This document shows positions 44,318-52,599 of a stretch of 64,000 bases of DNA, piece after piece. Each line of letters opens with the position of its first letter. Position 1 is the stretch's first letter. The notes beneath the pieces were generated by a model. It was given only the letters and a program-made list of their open reading frames with translations. It searched no databases and was not told where the DNA came from. The stretch lies in contig CANRLF010000006.1 in assembly GCA_947631395.1 (NCBI GenBank), forward strand, positions 28,378 through 92,377, in the 5' to 3' direction. The translations under genes were made by a program, and so were the position numbers. The DNA is from an uncultured Oscillospiraceae bacterium (GTDB taxonomy: Bacteria > Bacillota > Clostridia > Oscillospirales > Oscillospiraceae).

Positions 44318-44332
44318 TTTCTCAGTCCCTCC

Positions 44333-45169
44333 TTACTTAGAGTTGCGGCGCTTGACTATGAACTTATCGGTGCGGTTCTTAGTCTTGCGGGTCTTATAGC
44401 CGAGGGCCGGCTTACCCCAGGGGGTAACAGGGCCGGGACGGCCGATGGGGCTCTTGCCCTCGCCGCCGCCGTGGGGGTGGTCGACGGGGTTCATCACGGA
44501 GCCACGGACTGTGGGACGGATGCCCATGTGGCGGACACGGCCGGCCTTGCCCAGGTGGACGTTGGCGTGGTCGATGTTGCCGACCTGGCCGATGGAGGCC
44601 ATGCAGTCGAGCCTGATATACCGGTACTCACCGGAGGGGAGCCTGACCTGAGCCATGCCGTTTTCCTTGGCCATGAGCTGGGCGGCGGCTCCGGCGGAGC
44701 GCACCAGCTGGGCGCCGCGGCCGGGATAGAGCTCGATGTTGTGGATGATGGTACCCACGGGGATATTGCCGATGGGCAGGGCGTTGCCGGGCTTGATGTC
44801 GGCCTCGGGGCCGCTCATAACGGTGTCGCCGGCCTTCAGGCCCACGGGAGCCAGGATGTAGCGGCGCTCGCCGCCCTCAAACTCCACAAGGGCGATATAG
44901 GCGGAACGGTTGGGGTCGTACTCCAGGCGCAGGACCGTGCCGGGGACGCCGACATTCGCGCGCTTGAAGTCGATGACGCGGTACTTACGGCGGTTGCCGC
45001 CGCCCTTGTGGCGGACGGTGATGTGGCCGTAGCTGTTGCGTCCGGCATGCTTCTTGAGCACCTCGGTGAGGGCCCGCTCGGGCTTAGCCTTCTTATCTAC
45101 GCCGTCAAAGCCGGAGACGGACATGTGCCTCCTGGACGGGGTAGTCGGTTTGTAAAACTTAATTGCCAT
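44333..45169 (-). CDS. rplB: Ribosomal protein L2
   Basis: 278 residues: [41 protein letters not shown], and the conserved [22 protein letters not shown] near the peptidyl transferase centre. Standard length and order (rplW-rplB-rpsS). Confidence 0.98.
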   Translation of the reverse strand: MAIKFYKPTTPSRRHMSVSGFDGVDKKAKPERALTEVLKKHAGRNSYGHITVRHKGGGNRRKYRVIDFKRANVGVPGTVLRLEYDPNRSAYIALVEFEGGERRYILAPVGLKAGDTVMSGPEADIKPGNALPIGNIPVGTIIHNIELYPGRGAQLVRSAGAAAQLMAKENGMAQVRLPSGEYRYIRLDCMASIGQVGNIDHANVHLGKAGRVRHMGIRPTVRGSVMNPVDHPHGGGEGKSPIGRPGPVTPWGKPALGYKTRKTKNRTDKFIVKRRNSK

Positions 45170-45183
45170 TTCTTAATCCTCCC

Positions 45184-45480
45184 TTATACCATGCCCTCGA
45201 AGAACTCGATGGCCTTGGAGTCGGCGGTGAGCCTGACGACGGCCTTTTTCCAGGTGCGCGTCATGCCCTCGGGGTAGCGGCCGGTCCTCTTGGCCTTGCC
45301 GCAGACGTTAAGGGTGTTGACGCTGTCGACCTTCACGTCGAAGATCTCCTCCACGGCTTTCTTCACGTCGGCCTTCGTGGCATCCCTGGCGACCTCAAAG
45401 GTATACTTCTTAAGGTCGATGGACTCCATGGACTGCTCGGTGATGATGGGGCGGATGATAATATCATAAGAGGTTTTCAT
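45184..45480 (-). CDS. rplW: Ribosomal protein L23
   Basis: 98 residues: [50 protein letters not shown]. It is the tunnel-exit protein that docks trigger factor, SRP and SecY. The start overlaps the rplD stop by one base. Confidence 0.97.
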   Translation of the reverse strand: MKTSYDIIIRPIITEQSMESIDLKKYTFEVARDATKADVKKAVEEIFDVKVDSVNTLNVCGKAKRTGRYPEGMTRTWKKAVVRLTADSKAIEFFEGMV

Positions 45481-46103
45481 TACGCGTACACCTCCTCGAT
45501 GGTCTGAAGAGCCGCCTTGTCCACAACGAGCTTGTCGGCGTTGAGGATGTCATAGGCGTTAAGGATGTTGGCGGGGGCGGTCACCACGCCGGGGATGTTC
45601 CGGGCGGAGAGGACCACGTTCCTGTCGACCTCGTTGGTGACGACCATGGCCTTGCTGTCGGCGCCGACCTTGTCAAGGAAGGTCTTGAAGGTCTTGGTCT
45701 TGATCTCGTCCATCTTGAGCCCGTCCACCACGATGACACTCTGGTCATTGGCCTTGTCGGAGAGGGCGGAGCGGATGGCGAGGCGCCGGACCTTCTTGTT
45801 CACGGCAAAGCCGTAATCGCGGGGCTTGGGAGCGAAGGCCACGCCGCCGTGGGTCCAGTGGGGGTTGCGGGTGGAGCCCTGACGGGCACGGCCGGAGCCC
45901 TTCTGCCTCCAGGGCTTGATGCCGCCGCCGGAGACCTCGGCCTTGGTCAGGGCGCTCTGGGTGCCCTGGCGCAGGTTGGCCAGATGGTTGCGGACGACAG
46001 TGTGAACAGCGGACTCATTGGGCTCGATGCCGAAGATGGCCTCGGAGAGCTCAACTTCGCCTATGACCTCTCCGGCCATATTGTAAACATTTGCTTTAGG
46101 CAT
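45480..46103 (-). CDS. rplD: Ribosomal protein L4
   Basis: 207 residues. [23 protein letters not shown], the long tunnel loop [29 protein letters not shown], then [18 protein letters not shown]4 helps start 50S assembly and forms part of the tunnel. In several bacteria L4 also represses its own S10 operon by binding the leader, which is of interest given the long leader here. Confidence 0.97.
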   Translation of the reverse strand: MPKANVYNMAGEVIGEVELSEAIFGIEPNESAVHTVVRNHLANLRQGTQSALTKAEVSGGGIKPWRQKGSGRARQGSTRNPHWTHGGVAFAPKPRDYGFAVNKKVRRLAIRSALSDKANDQSVIVVDGLKMDEIKTKTFKTFLDKVGADSKAMVVTNEVDRNVVLSARNIPGVVTAPANILNAYDILNADKLVVDKAALQTIEEVYA

Positions 46104-46121
46104 ATTTCAGTCTCTCCTTTC

Positions 46122-46826
46122 TCAGCCACGAGCGGACCGCTTCTGCGGGTTGGAGCTTACGGTCTGAGCCGGGCCCTTGACCTTGCTGCGGTTGATGACT
46201 GTGTTCTTGAGGTAAACGATGCCGCCCTTGGGGCCGGGCACCGCGCCTCGAACGGCGATCATGTTGAGGTCCGGGTCGATGTGGACGATGTCCAGGTTCT
46301 GGACCGTGACCTGCTCGGCGCCCATGTGACCGGCGCCGATCTTGCCCTTGTAGATGCGGGAGGGGGTGGAGGTGGAGCCCATGGAGCCGGCGTGACGGTG
46401 AACAGGGCCGCCGCCGTGGCTGGTGGGGGTCCGCTGGGCGTTGAAACGCTTGATAGCGCCCTGATAGCCCTTACCTTTGCTGATACCGGTGATGTCCACC
46501 TGGTCGCCCTTCTGGAACATGTCGGCCTTTATCTCGTCGCCGACCTCAAACTTGGAGCAGTCAGCCAGCCTGAACTCCTTCAGGTGGCGCTTGAGCTCCG
46601 TACCGGCCTTCTTCAGGTGGCCGACCTCGGGCTTGGTGAGCTTCTTCTCGGCAACGTCCTCGAAGCCGAGCTGGATGGCGTCGTAGCCGTCCTTATCGGC
46701 GGTCTTGACCTGCGTCACGACGCAGGGACCGGCCTCGATAACGGTGACGGGAACGGCTTTTCCGGCTTCATCGAAGATCTGGCTCATGCCGACCTTTTTG
46801 CCGATGATGACCTTTGTCATTTCCAT
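46122..46826 (-). CDS. rplC: Ribosomal protein L3
   Basis: 234 residues. EMTKVIIGKKVGMSQIFDEAGKAVPVTVIEAG, then KGKGYQGAIKRFNAQRTPTSHG and GSMGSTSTPSRIYKGKIGAGHMG. L3 starts 50S assembly and reaches the peptidyl transferase centre. AAGGAAGG lies 11 nt before the first ATG. The ATG two codons on is a possible alternative. Repeat copy B lies between rpsJ and this gene. Confidence 0.97.
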   Translation of the reverse strand: MEMTKVIIGKKVGMSQIFDEAGKAVPVTVIEAGPCVVTQVKTADKDGYDAIQLGFEDVAEKKLTKPEVGHLKKAGTELKRHLKEFRLADCSKFEVGDEIKADMFQKGDQVDITGISKGKGYQGAIKRFNAQRTPTSHGGGPVHRHAGSMGSTSTPSRIYKGKIGAGHMGAEQVTVQNLDIVHIDPDLNMIAVRGAVPGPKGGIVYLKNTVINRSKVKGPAQTVSSNPQKRSARG

Positions 46827-46971
46827 TGCTATCTATTCCTTCCTTTTTAGGTTATTGGTCGACGGCCTGGGCTCTTAGCAACCTTAGGCCCTTCCGCCGA
46901 CTTGACCCCGTGCGCTTAACGCAAGTCGCGCACGATGGGTGTTAACATTATAAATGTACCGAGGGTACTTC

Positions 46972-47111
46972 TTTTTTGGCTCCCCTGTGGGAGCTGTCAC
47001 GGCGCCAGCCGTGACTGAGGGGGCGTCCCGATTTTTTCGTGAGACGAGGCGCGGCGGTGCGGACAGTACTTTGTGTACGGCAAGCCGTCGCAACGAAGCA
47101 TCACGGAAAAA
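46972..47111. repeat. Non-coding repeat element, copy B, between rpsJ and rplC
   Basis: Contains two hairpins in the plus sense (GGCTCCC with GGGAGC; TCACGGC with GCCGTGA) and a further part bounded by GATTTTTTCGTGA and TCACGGAAAAATC, which are inverted copies with one mismatch. It shares ordered blocks with 40262-40450. On the minus strand it begins directly at the rpsJ stop codon. No gene was found in 46827-47111. Confidence 0.7.
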
Positions 47112-47426
47112 TCAAAGCTTTATCTCTATCTCCACGCCGGCGGGGAGCTCTAAGGACATAAGGGCTTCCACCGTTTTCTGGGTGGGGGCAATGATGTCGA
47201 TGAGGCGCTTGTGGGTGCGGCGCTCAAACTGCTCACGGGAGTCCTTATATTTGTGGACGGCCCGAAGGATGGTGACGACCTCCTTCTTGGTGGGCAGGGG
47301 GATGGGTCCGGAGACCTTGGCGTCGGTCCTTTTCGCGGTCTCGACGATCTTCTCGGCGGACTGGTCGATGAGCTGATGATCGTAAGCCTTCAGCCTGATG
47401 CGGATGGTTTTCTTCGCAGGTGCCAT
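47112..47426 (-). CDS. rpsJ: Ribosomal protein S10
   Basis: 104 residues from the ATG at 47426 with TTGGAGGAAAGAAA upstream. [29 protein letters not shown], then [29 protein letters not shown]. It is a 30S head protein and also NusE in antitermination. It is the first gene of the operon; tuf, fusA and rpsG are not next to it. Confidence 0.97.
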   Translation of the reverse strand: MAPAKKTIRIRLKAYDHQLIDQSAEKIVETAKRTDAKVSGPIPLPTKKEVVTILRAVHKYKDSREQFERRTHKRLIDIIAPTQKTVEALMSLELPAGVEIEIKL

Positions 47427-47793
47427 TTTTCTTTCCTCCAAAAAACGTACATTAAATAGTACGGTGAAAAATTTTCCGTCCACATATCCGTGCGTATCAC
47501 TCCCGCTCAGAAATAAAGCCGGACATGGTCCGGCCGCATCCTGTCCAGGCGATATACGCAGTAATCGCCATGTTTCAGAGAAATCTTTCAGCCGCCCGAT
47601 TGCGTCGTCGCTGAAGTCGCGTTATTTACCGACCTCGCTCCTCCTCTCCGTCCGCGGGCCGTTTTGCCGGGTCCGCGTCCGGTTTGGAAAAGTTTCCAGC
47701 AACGACCGGACATACTCCCCGGAAGTTACCGCCGTCTGGCGCAATCTCCCGGATCATCGCAGTGCGCTCTGGGACATACCTTCTCCACAGGCG
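47427..47793 (-). promoter_or_regulatory. Long leader of the S10 operon with a terminator-like hairpin
   Basis: About 370 nt from the expected start site to rpsJ. At 47518-47534 the minus strand has a 7-bp perfect stem GCCGGAC/GTCCGGC with a 3-nt loop, then TTTATTTCT, which is a terminator-like attenuator about 85 nt before the rpsJ start. Upstream sequence could form an alternative fold. No convincing gene is seen in this stretch. Feedback by a ribosomal protein such as L4 is possible. Confidence 0.5.
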
Positions 47794-47800
47794 CCTTGTT

Positions 47801-47829
47801 AGAATATCAAACATACCCTCCAATGTCAA
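47801..47829 (-). promoter_or_regulatory. Sigma-A promoter of the S10-spc-alpha operon
   Basis: On the minus strand TTGACA (47829-47824), 17-bp spacer, TATTCT (47806-47801), preceded by an A/T-rich UP-like tract (47830-47880). Confidence 0.8.
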
Positions 47830-47889
47830 GAGAAATTTTAAAAAAATTTTCGTTTTTTGTTTATTTGTTCGTATTTGTTCGTATCGCAA

Positions 47890-47929
47890 GAAAAACGCCC
47901 AGGAAATCAGTCTTCCGAAGCGTTTTTTC
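47890..47929 (-). terminator. Terminator of the dus-sigma-anti-sigma operon
   Basis: GAAAAACGC (47890-47898) pairs with GCGTTTTTTC (47920-47929), with an inner GGAA/TTCC stem. On the minus strand a T-run follows the stem. It separates this operon from the S10 promoter. Confidence 0.65.
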
Positions 47930-47959
47930 ATCTTTTCTGAGCCGTGGGGCTTATTTCTC

Positions 47960-49237
47960 TCAATCCTCCACCACGTCGTAGCTCACGGTGTCGGTGTAAT
48001 GCCACCACTCGGCGGAGTAGGGCTTAAAGCCGTGGGCGGTCATCAGGTCCTCAAGAAGCCTGGCGTTGGCGGCGGCGGTCTCGGTGACATCGGAATAGTC
48101 GCGGTCGGCCTTGGTGGTGAAATCGTCAAAGCCCGTGGGCATCTCTATCTCCCCGCCGTCCGCGGTCACAACGGTTATATCCACCGTGTTGCCCCGGCTG
48201 TGAGTCGAGCCGCTGTGGTTTGGATTTGCCACGTATCTCGAGTCAGGGCATATCTCCCAGAGCTTAAACTGGGCCGTCGTGGGCCGGCAGGCGTCCCAGA
48301 TCTTCAGCGCCAGGCCCTGCTCGGCAAGCTCCGCCTGCACGGCCATGAGCTTCTTCACTGTGCCGTAGCGCAGTCTCGCCTCGGTAAAGTCGTATATGAC
48401 CTGGCCGGTGAAGTTGTTCTCCGTCGCGTATTTAAGATCCACGTATATGCCCGGGATGTAGTCCGCCACATTGACGAGCTCCGCGTCCTCCGGCTCCGCG
48501 GGCATGACCGGCACCGACGGGCCTGTGGGGCCGATGGGGGATACGACGGTCCCGGGATCCGGCATGTCGGGATCCTCGGGCGGCGCGGTCGGGTCCTGGG
48601 CATTATTCCCGTCAGGGTCGGGCTCCGCCGTCCCCGGGTCATTCGGAACCGTGGGGTCAGTCGAAACGGTCGGGTCCTCCGGCTTGGGGTCCTCGCCCGG
48701 CGCGGTGTTGCTGTCGGGGGCATCGAGCCCGCCCGGGGCGTCCGGTCCGTCGGGGACTGGGGTGTCGTCGCTCTGAGGCGAGGGCTCCGTGGAAATGTCC
48801 GGATCGAAGGCGGGCGCGTCATTGGGGTCTTCGGCCATCCGGTCGCCGTTCTGGGGCATGGCGTACTGGCTCGGGCCGCCGGAGCTCTCGCCCGCGTTAT
48901 CCTCGGACTTCACCGGGGACATGAAGCCCCCGGGTATGACGGCCAGCGCCAGGACAGCCGCCGCGGCAAGGCCCGTGGCTACGCCCATATATCCACGTCG
49001 TCTTGCCCGCTTTCTGGCGTTCTGCCTTCTGACCTCCGCCATGACGCGGGTCCTGAGCTCTACGGGAGGCTCTACCTCCCGGCCCATCGCCCTGTGGGCC
49101 CCGTCCATAGCCGCCATAAGGTCCCGGTATTCAGGTTCGGACGCCAGGAGCTCCTCGAGCTCCTTCTCGCCCGTTTTGTCAAGGGCTCCGTCGAGCCTTG
49201 CGCTCATAAGCTCATATATCCGTTCCTTTTCGGTCAC
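47960..49237 (-). CDS. Anti-sigma factor fused to a VanX-like D,D-dipeptidase domain
   Basis: 425 residues from a GTG that overlaps the sigma gene stop by 4 nt. Residues 1-75 look like an anti-sigma domain of the zf-HC2 type (YELMSARLDGALDKTGEKELEELLASEPEY) but without the Cys/His zinc site. A membrane helix follows at about 85-105. Then comes a linker of about 150 residues rich in Asp, Pro, Glu and Thr. The outer end (about 245-420) is a M15D peptidase: IWDACRPTTAQ (Arg), STHSRGNTVDI (metal His and Asp), SAEWWHYT (Glu and His). VanX-type enzymes cut D-Ala-D-Ala. Paired with the ECF sigma gene, this suggests a sensor whose outer part acts on or senses cell-wall dipeptide. The fusion is the odd point. 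Confidence 0.8.
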   Translation of the reverse strand: MTEKERIYELMSARLDGALDKTGEKELEELLASEPEYRDLMAAMDGAHRAMGREVEPPVELRTRVMAEVRRQNARKRARRRGYMGVATGLAAAAVLALAVIPGGFMSPVKSEDNAGESSGGPSQYAMPQNGDRMAEDPNDAPAFDPDISTEPSPQSDDTPVPDGPDAPGGLDAPDSNTAPGEDPKPEDPTVSTDPTVPNDPGTAEPDPDGNNAQDPTAPPEDPDMPDPGTVVSPIGPTGPSVPVMPAEPEDAELVNVADYIPGIYVDLKYATENNFTGQVIYDFTEARLRYGTVKKLMAVQAELAEQGLALKIWDACRPTTAQFKLWEICPDSRYVANPNHSGSTHSRGNTVDITVVTADGGEIEMPTGFDDFTTKADRDYSDVTETAAANARLLEDLMTAHGFKPYSAEWWHYTDTVSYDVVED

Positions 49238-49857
49238 TCCCGCGTCCCCCCTTTCCGTTTGTTGGACTGATTGTTAGACTGTGTATTTCCTGTAAAAGTT
49301 CCGCGCTTTTTCAAATTTTCAGCAAGGGCCCCTCTGGCCCTGGCGATCCGGGATTTTACCGTCCCCTCCTCAAGGTCCAGGGCGGCGGCGATGTCCGCGT
49401 AGCTCATGTTCCTGTACTCCCGCATAAGGAGTATCCGGCGCTTGTCCTCGTCCAGCTCCCTCAGGGCCTCCCGCACCGCCTCCTGCTCCTCCCGGCGCTC
49501 CGCCACGTCCTCTGGCCCGGGTCCCGGATCCGGCGTCTCAAGCTCCGCGCCGTCCTCGTCGGTGGGCATAGCCACCAGCGTCCCGCGGCGGCTCTTCTTT
49601 ATGATGTCCATACAGGCGTTGTAGGTGAGCCTGTATAGCCACACGGACACCCGGCTGTCACCCCGGAAAGACTTCAGGTTCTGATACGCCCTCAGGAAGG
49701 CGTCCTGGGAAGCGTCCAGGGCGTCCTCGGCGTTGCCCGTGAGCTTCAGGGCCAGGTTGTATATGTGCTTCTGATTTTCGACGACCAGCTTTTCAAAGGC
49801 CGCCCCGTCCCCGCGGGCCGCGGCTTTTACTGTCTTTCGTTCCTCCTCAAGGGTCAC
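49234..49857 (-). CDS. ECF-type RNA polymerase sigma factor
   Basis: 207 residues from a GTG that overlaps the dus stop (GTGA). Region 2 is at about 15-85 (HIYNLALKLTGNAEDALDASQDAFLRAYQNLKSF, then VWLYRLTYNACMDIIKK). Region 4 is at about 125-180 (LDEDKRRILLMREYRNMSYADIAAALDLEEGTVKSRIARARGAL). The chain ends in a polar tail. Its regulator is the membrane anti-sigma protein encoded next, with a 4-nt overlap. Target promoters cannot be read here. Confidence 0.93.
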   Translation of the reverse strand: MTLEEERKTVKAAARGDGAAFEKLVVENQKHIYNLALKLTGNAEDALDASQDAFLRAYQNLKSFRGDSRVSVWLYRLTYNACMDIIKKSRRGTLVAMPTDEDGAELETPDPGPGPEDVAERREEQEAVREALRELDEDKRRILLMREYRNMSYADIAAALDLEEGTVKSRIARARGALAENLKKRGTFTGNTQSNNQSNKRKGGTRE

Positions 49858-50846
49858 GCTCTCCGCCCCCTCTCCTCATCCGCCAGAAAGTCCAGGATGT
49901 CACGGGATACATTATATATATCATCAAGGGTGATGACCGACATTATACGCCCCTTGAAAAAGGCGGCTCTCGGCATACCCTTGAGATACCAGGCAAAGTG
50001 CTTCCGGGCCTCGAGGCAGGCGGTCCGCTCGCCCAGGACCTCGGCGCTCCGCTCAAACTGCCTCACCGCAGTCCTGACTCTGTCGGGCCAGGCCGGCGGG
50101 GACTGTATCTCTCTGCCGTCCAGCGCCGCCGCGGCCTCCCGGAATATCCATGGGTACCCCATGGCGCCGCGTCCGATCATCACCCCGTCCGCGCCGGTGG
50201 TCTTTAGCATCCTGACCGCGTCCTCGCCGGAGAACACGTCGCCGTTGGCGATGACCGGTATGGACACCGCGGCCTTTACCGCTCCTATTATTTCCCGGTC
50301 GGCCCGGCCGGAATACATCTGCGCCCTTGTGCGCCCGTGTACCGCTATAGCCGAGGCCCCGGCGGCCTCGCACATTTTTCCAAATTCCACCGCGTTTACC
50401 CTGCCCGAGTCAAAGCCCTTGCGGAATTTTACCGTCACGGGCCTACACGAGCTTTTCCTGACGGCCTCGATTATCCTGGCCGCCAGCTCCGGTGTGCGCA
50501 TAAGGGCCGAGCCGTCCCCGGCCTTTACCACCTTGCCCACGGGACAGCCCATGTTTATATCAATGATGTCGCAGTCCGACAGCTCGGTGACCTTCGCCGC
50601 GGCCTCCCCCATGCAGACGGGGTCGGAGCCGAACAGCTGTACCGCCGCCGGGTGCTCGTTTTCCCCCAGCTCCATAAGTAGCCGGGTCTTTTTGTCCTGA
50701 TACATAAGGGCCTTGGAGCTTATCATCTCCGTATACGTAAGCTCCGCGCCGAAGCTCCGGCAAACCTCCCTGAAGGCCAGGTCCGTGACCCCGGCCATTG
50801 GCGCCAGCACGAGCTTTGAGCTTACCTCAACTCCGCCGATATTCAC
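49854..50846 (-). CDS. dusB: tRNA-dihydrouridine synthase
   Basis: 330 residues from a GTG at 50846 with GGGAGG upstream; the frame open to 50894 lacks a site. FMN barrel marks are KLVLAPMAGVTDLAFR, NMGCPVGKVVKAGDGSALM (with the catalytic Cys), and IANGDVFSGEDAVRML, GADGVMIGRGAMGYPWIF. It reduces uridines in tRNA. Members of this group are usually named dusB, and the subtype is not certain. It is the first gene of an operon with the sigma and anti-sigma genes. Confidence 0.92.
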   Translation of the reverse strand: MNIGGVEVSSKLVLAPMAGVTDLAFREVCRSFGAELTYTEMISSKALMYQDKKTRLLMELGENEHPAAVQLFGSDPVCMGEAAAKVTELSDCDIIDINMGCPVGKVVKAGDGSALMRTPELAARIIEAVRKSSCRPVTVKFRKGFDSGRVNAVEFGKMCEAAGASAIAVHGRTRAQMYSGRADREIIGAVKAAVSIPVIANGDVFSGEDAVRMLKTTGADGVMIGRGAMGYPWIFREAAAALDGREIQSPPAWPDRVRTAVRQFERSAEVLGERTACLEARKHFAWYLKGMPRAAFFKGRIMSVITLDDIYNVSRDILDFLADEERGRRA

Positions 50847-50883
50847 GTCCCCGCCTCCCTTCCTTCGTTTCGTTGTAAGGGAT

Positions 50884-50912
50884 ATTTTACGCAATTTTCA
50901 CCCGTATGTCAA
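50884..50912 (-). promoter_or_regulatory. Sigma-A promoter of the dus-sigma-anti-sigma operon
   Basis: On the minus strand TTGACA (50912-50907), 17-bp spacer, TAAAAT (50889-50884), about 35 nt before the dus GTG. Confidence 0.75.
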
Positions 50913-50916
50913 CAAA

Positions 50917-51005
50917 AACGCCCCGGCGGTTTGGCCGCCGCGGAAATCATCTCTAATAATTTTTTGACAAGCTGAACGCCCCGGCGGTTTGGCCGCCGGG
51001 GCGTT
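50917..51005. terminator. hpf terminator, with a truncated second copy
   Basis: A perfect 13-bp stem with loop TTTGG (50975-51005) lies after hpf. The same 24 bp (AACGCCCCGG to CCGCCG) recur at 50917-50940, where the outer right arm is lost. The offset is 58 bp. Confidence 0.75.
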
Positions 51006-51037
51006 GTATCAGTTATTATTCAATGAATTGCAGGCGC

Positions 51038-51574
51038 TCAGTCGCTCTCGATAAGGCCATAGCCGCCGTTCTTGCGCTTATAGACCACGGCAAATTTGTC
51101 CTCCTCGTCCTGATTTTTAAAAACGAAGAACTCGTGATCCAGAAGGTTCATCTGCAGTATGGCCTCCTCCACCGTCATGGGCTTGATGGAGAAGCGTTTT
51201 GTGCGGACCACCTCAAACTCGTCGGTCTCATCGTCCTCCGGGGCGATGACCGGGGCCTTTATCTCCCGCTCGAAGGCGCCCTCACGGAGCCTCTTTTCAA
51301 GGCGCGTCTTGTTCTTGCGGATCTGCCGCTCGATGCTGGCGGCGGCGGAATCAATTGAGGCGTACATGTCCCCCGTGGTCTCGCTCACGCGGTAGATCAT
51401 CCCGCCGGCCCGAATAGTGGCCTCGCAGATGAAGCGGCCCCTCTCCATGGAGAATGTCACCGACGCGTCGCCCTCGTTTTTGAAAAGCCTGTCAAGCTTC
51501 CCAAGCTTCTTCTCGGCGTAGGCTCTCACGTCCTCGGAGACCTGCAACTTCTTCTCGGCAAAAGTAAACCTCAT
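51038..51574 (-). CDS. hpf: Ribosome hibernation promoting factor, long form
   Basis: 178 residues from the ATG at 51574 with AAAGGAGCTGACGACA upstream. The N-terminal S30AE domain (RFTFAEKKLQVSEDVRAYAEKKLGKLDRLF) is followed by a linker and the C-terminal dimer domain (VVRTKRFSIKPMTVEEAILQMNLLDHEFFVF). The long form makes 100S ribosome dimers in stationary phase. The gene is monocistronic. Confidence 0.95.
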   Translation of the reverse strand: MRFTFAEKKLQVSEDVRAYAEKKLGKLDRLFKNEGDASVTFSMERGRFICEATIRAGGMIYRVSETTGDMYASIDSAAASIERQIRKNKTRLEKRLREGAFEREIKAPVIAPEDDETDEFEVVRTKRFSIKPMTVEEAILQMNLLDHEFFVFKNQDEEDKFAVVYKRKNGGYGLIESD

Positions 51575-51623
51575 TGTCGTCAGCTCCTTTCTGTGTGCGG
51601 GGAGATTTCTCTCCCCCAGGAGC

Positions 51624-51652
51624 ATTATAACATATGTCGTGTGAAAAATGAA
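51624..51652 (-). promoter_or_regulatory. Candidate promoter of hpf
   Basis: On the minus strand TTCATT (51652-51647), 17-bp spacer, TATAAT (51629-51624). The -35 is weak, the -10 perfect. Confidence 0.5.
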
Positions 51653-51718
51653 CAAAAATTTTAGAAAATTTCCAAAATTTTTTGAGAAATCGCCAAATCG
51701 AATAAATAGGCGGGCAAA

Positions 51719-52561
51719 TCAGAGGGTACAGCTTGCGTGGCGGGTGACGTGACAGCCGATGTTAACGACGCATGCGGTACCGGCGATGTGGGCGGCGTAG
51801 GCGTTGATATTGACGGCCAGCGCCGTTGTCCGGCCGCCGAAGCCCTGGGGGCCGATACCCAGCTTATTTATTTTCTCCAGTGTCCGGCGCTCCATGTCGG
51901 CGTAAAATTCGTCCCCGTTTCGCCGATCGATGGGCCGGGCCAGGGCAAGCTTTGCCATGTGGGCGGCCTTCTCCACCGTGCCGCCGATCCCCACGCCCAC
52001 TATCACCGGCGGGCAGGGGTCGGCCCCGGCTATTCTGACGGTCTCAACGATGAAGTCCTCAAAGTCCCCCACCTTGGCCGACGGCAGGAACATCTTCATG
52101 CGGCTCTTGTTCTCACTGCCGAAGCCCTTGGGGGCCACGGTGAGCGTCAGCCCGTCCCCCGGGACTATCCGCGTCCATATGACGGGCGGGGTGTTGTCGT
52201 TCGTGTTCACCCGCCGGAAGGGGTCCGCCACAACGGACTTTCTGAGGTAGCCGTTGGTATACCCCCGGCGCACGCCCTCGGTGACGGCCTCCTCAAAGTC
52301 GCCGCCGGTTATGTGCACGTCCTGGCCCACGTCGGCGAACACGACGGCCATGCCGGTGTCCTGGCAGATGGGCAGACCGTCTGAGGCGGCGCATTTGAAA
52401 TTCTCCACCATATCCCGGAGGGCCGCCCGCCCGGCCTCGGAGGGCTCGGCCTCCTCAGCGCACTCGATGGCCAGGGCCACGTCCGGCGTGAGCACCGTCG
52501 CGGCCCGGACGCACAGCTCCTCCACGGTGGCAGTTATATCTGAACAGAGTATTTCCCGCAT
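51719..52561 (-). CDS. Fumarate hydratase class I / tartrate dehydratase, alpha subunit
   Basis: 280 residues from the ATG at 52561 with GGGAG 8 nt upstream. Marks of the alpha subunit are SDGLPICQDTGMAVVF, DNTPPVIWTRIVPGDGLTLTVAPKGFGSENKSRM and GVGIGGTVEKAAHMAK. Cysteines in PICQDTG, ADPCPP and NIGCHV are placed to hold the 4Fe-4S cluster. It adds or removes water on fumarate/malate with the beta subunit. No beta subunit gene is adjacent, and none is seen in the window. Substrate (fumarate or tartrate) cannot be told from sequence. Confidence 0.85.
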   Translation of the reverse strand: MREILCSDITATVEELCVRAATVLTPDVALAIECAEEAEPSEAGRAALRDMVENFKCAASDGLPICQDTGMAVVFADVGQDVHITGGDFEEAVTEGVRRGYTNGYLRKSVVADPFRRVNTNDNTPPVIWTRIVPGDGLTLTVAPKGFGSENKSRMKMFLPSAKVGDFEDFIVETVRIAGADPCPPVIVGVGIGGTVEKAAHMAKLALARPIDRRNGDEFYADMERRTLEKINKLGIGPQGFGGRTTALAVNINAYAAHIAGTACVVNIGCHVTRHASCTL

Positions 52562-52599
52562 ATCGCTATCTCCCGAATTGCCCGCGCGAAAGCGGGCCG

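Noticed and set aside
44069..45277. 402-codon open frame on the plus strand across rpsS and rplB
   Set aside because: It is the antisense shadow of conserved ribosomal genes with Leu/Ala/Gly/Val-rich composition and no motif.
47626..47931. 101-codon minus-strand frame upstream of rpsJ
   Set aside because: It spans the terminator, the S10 promoter and the leader, shows no family match, and its first part is AT-rich non-coding sequence.
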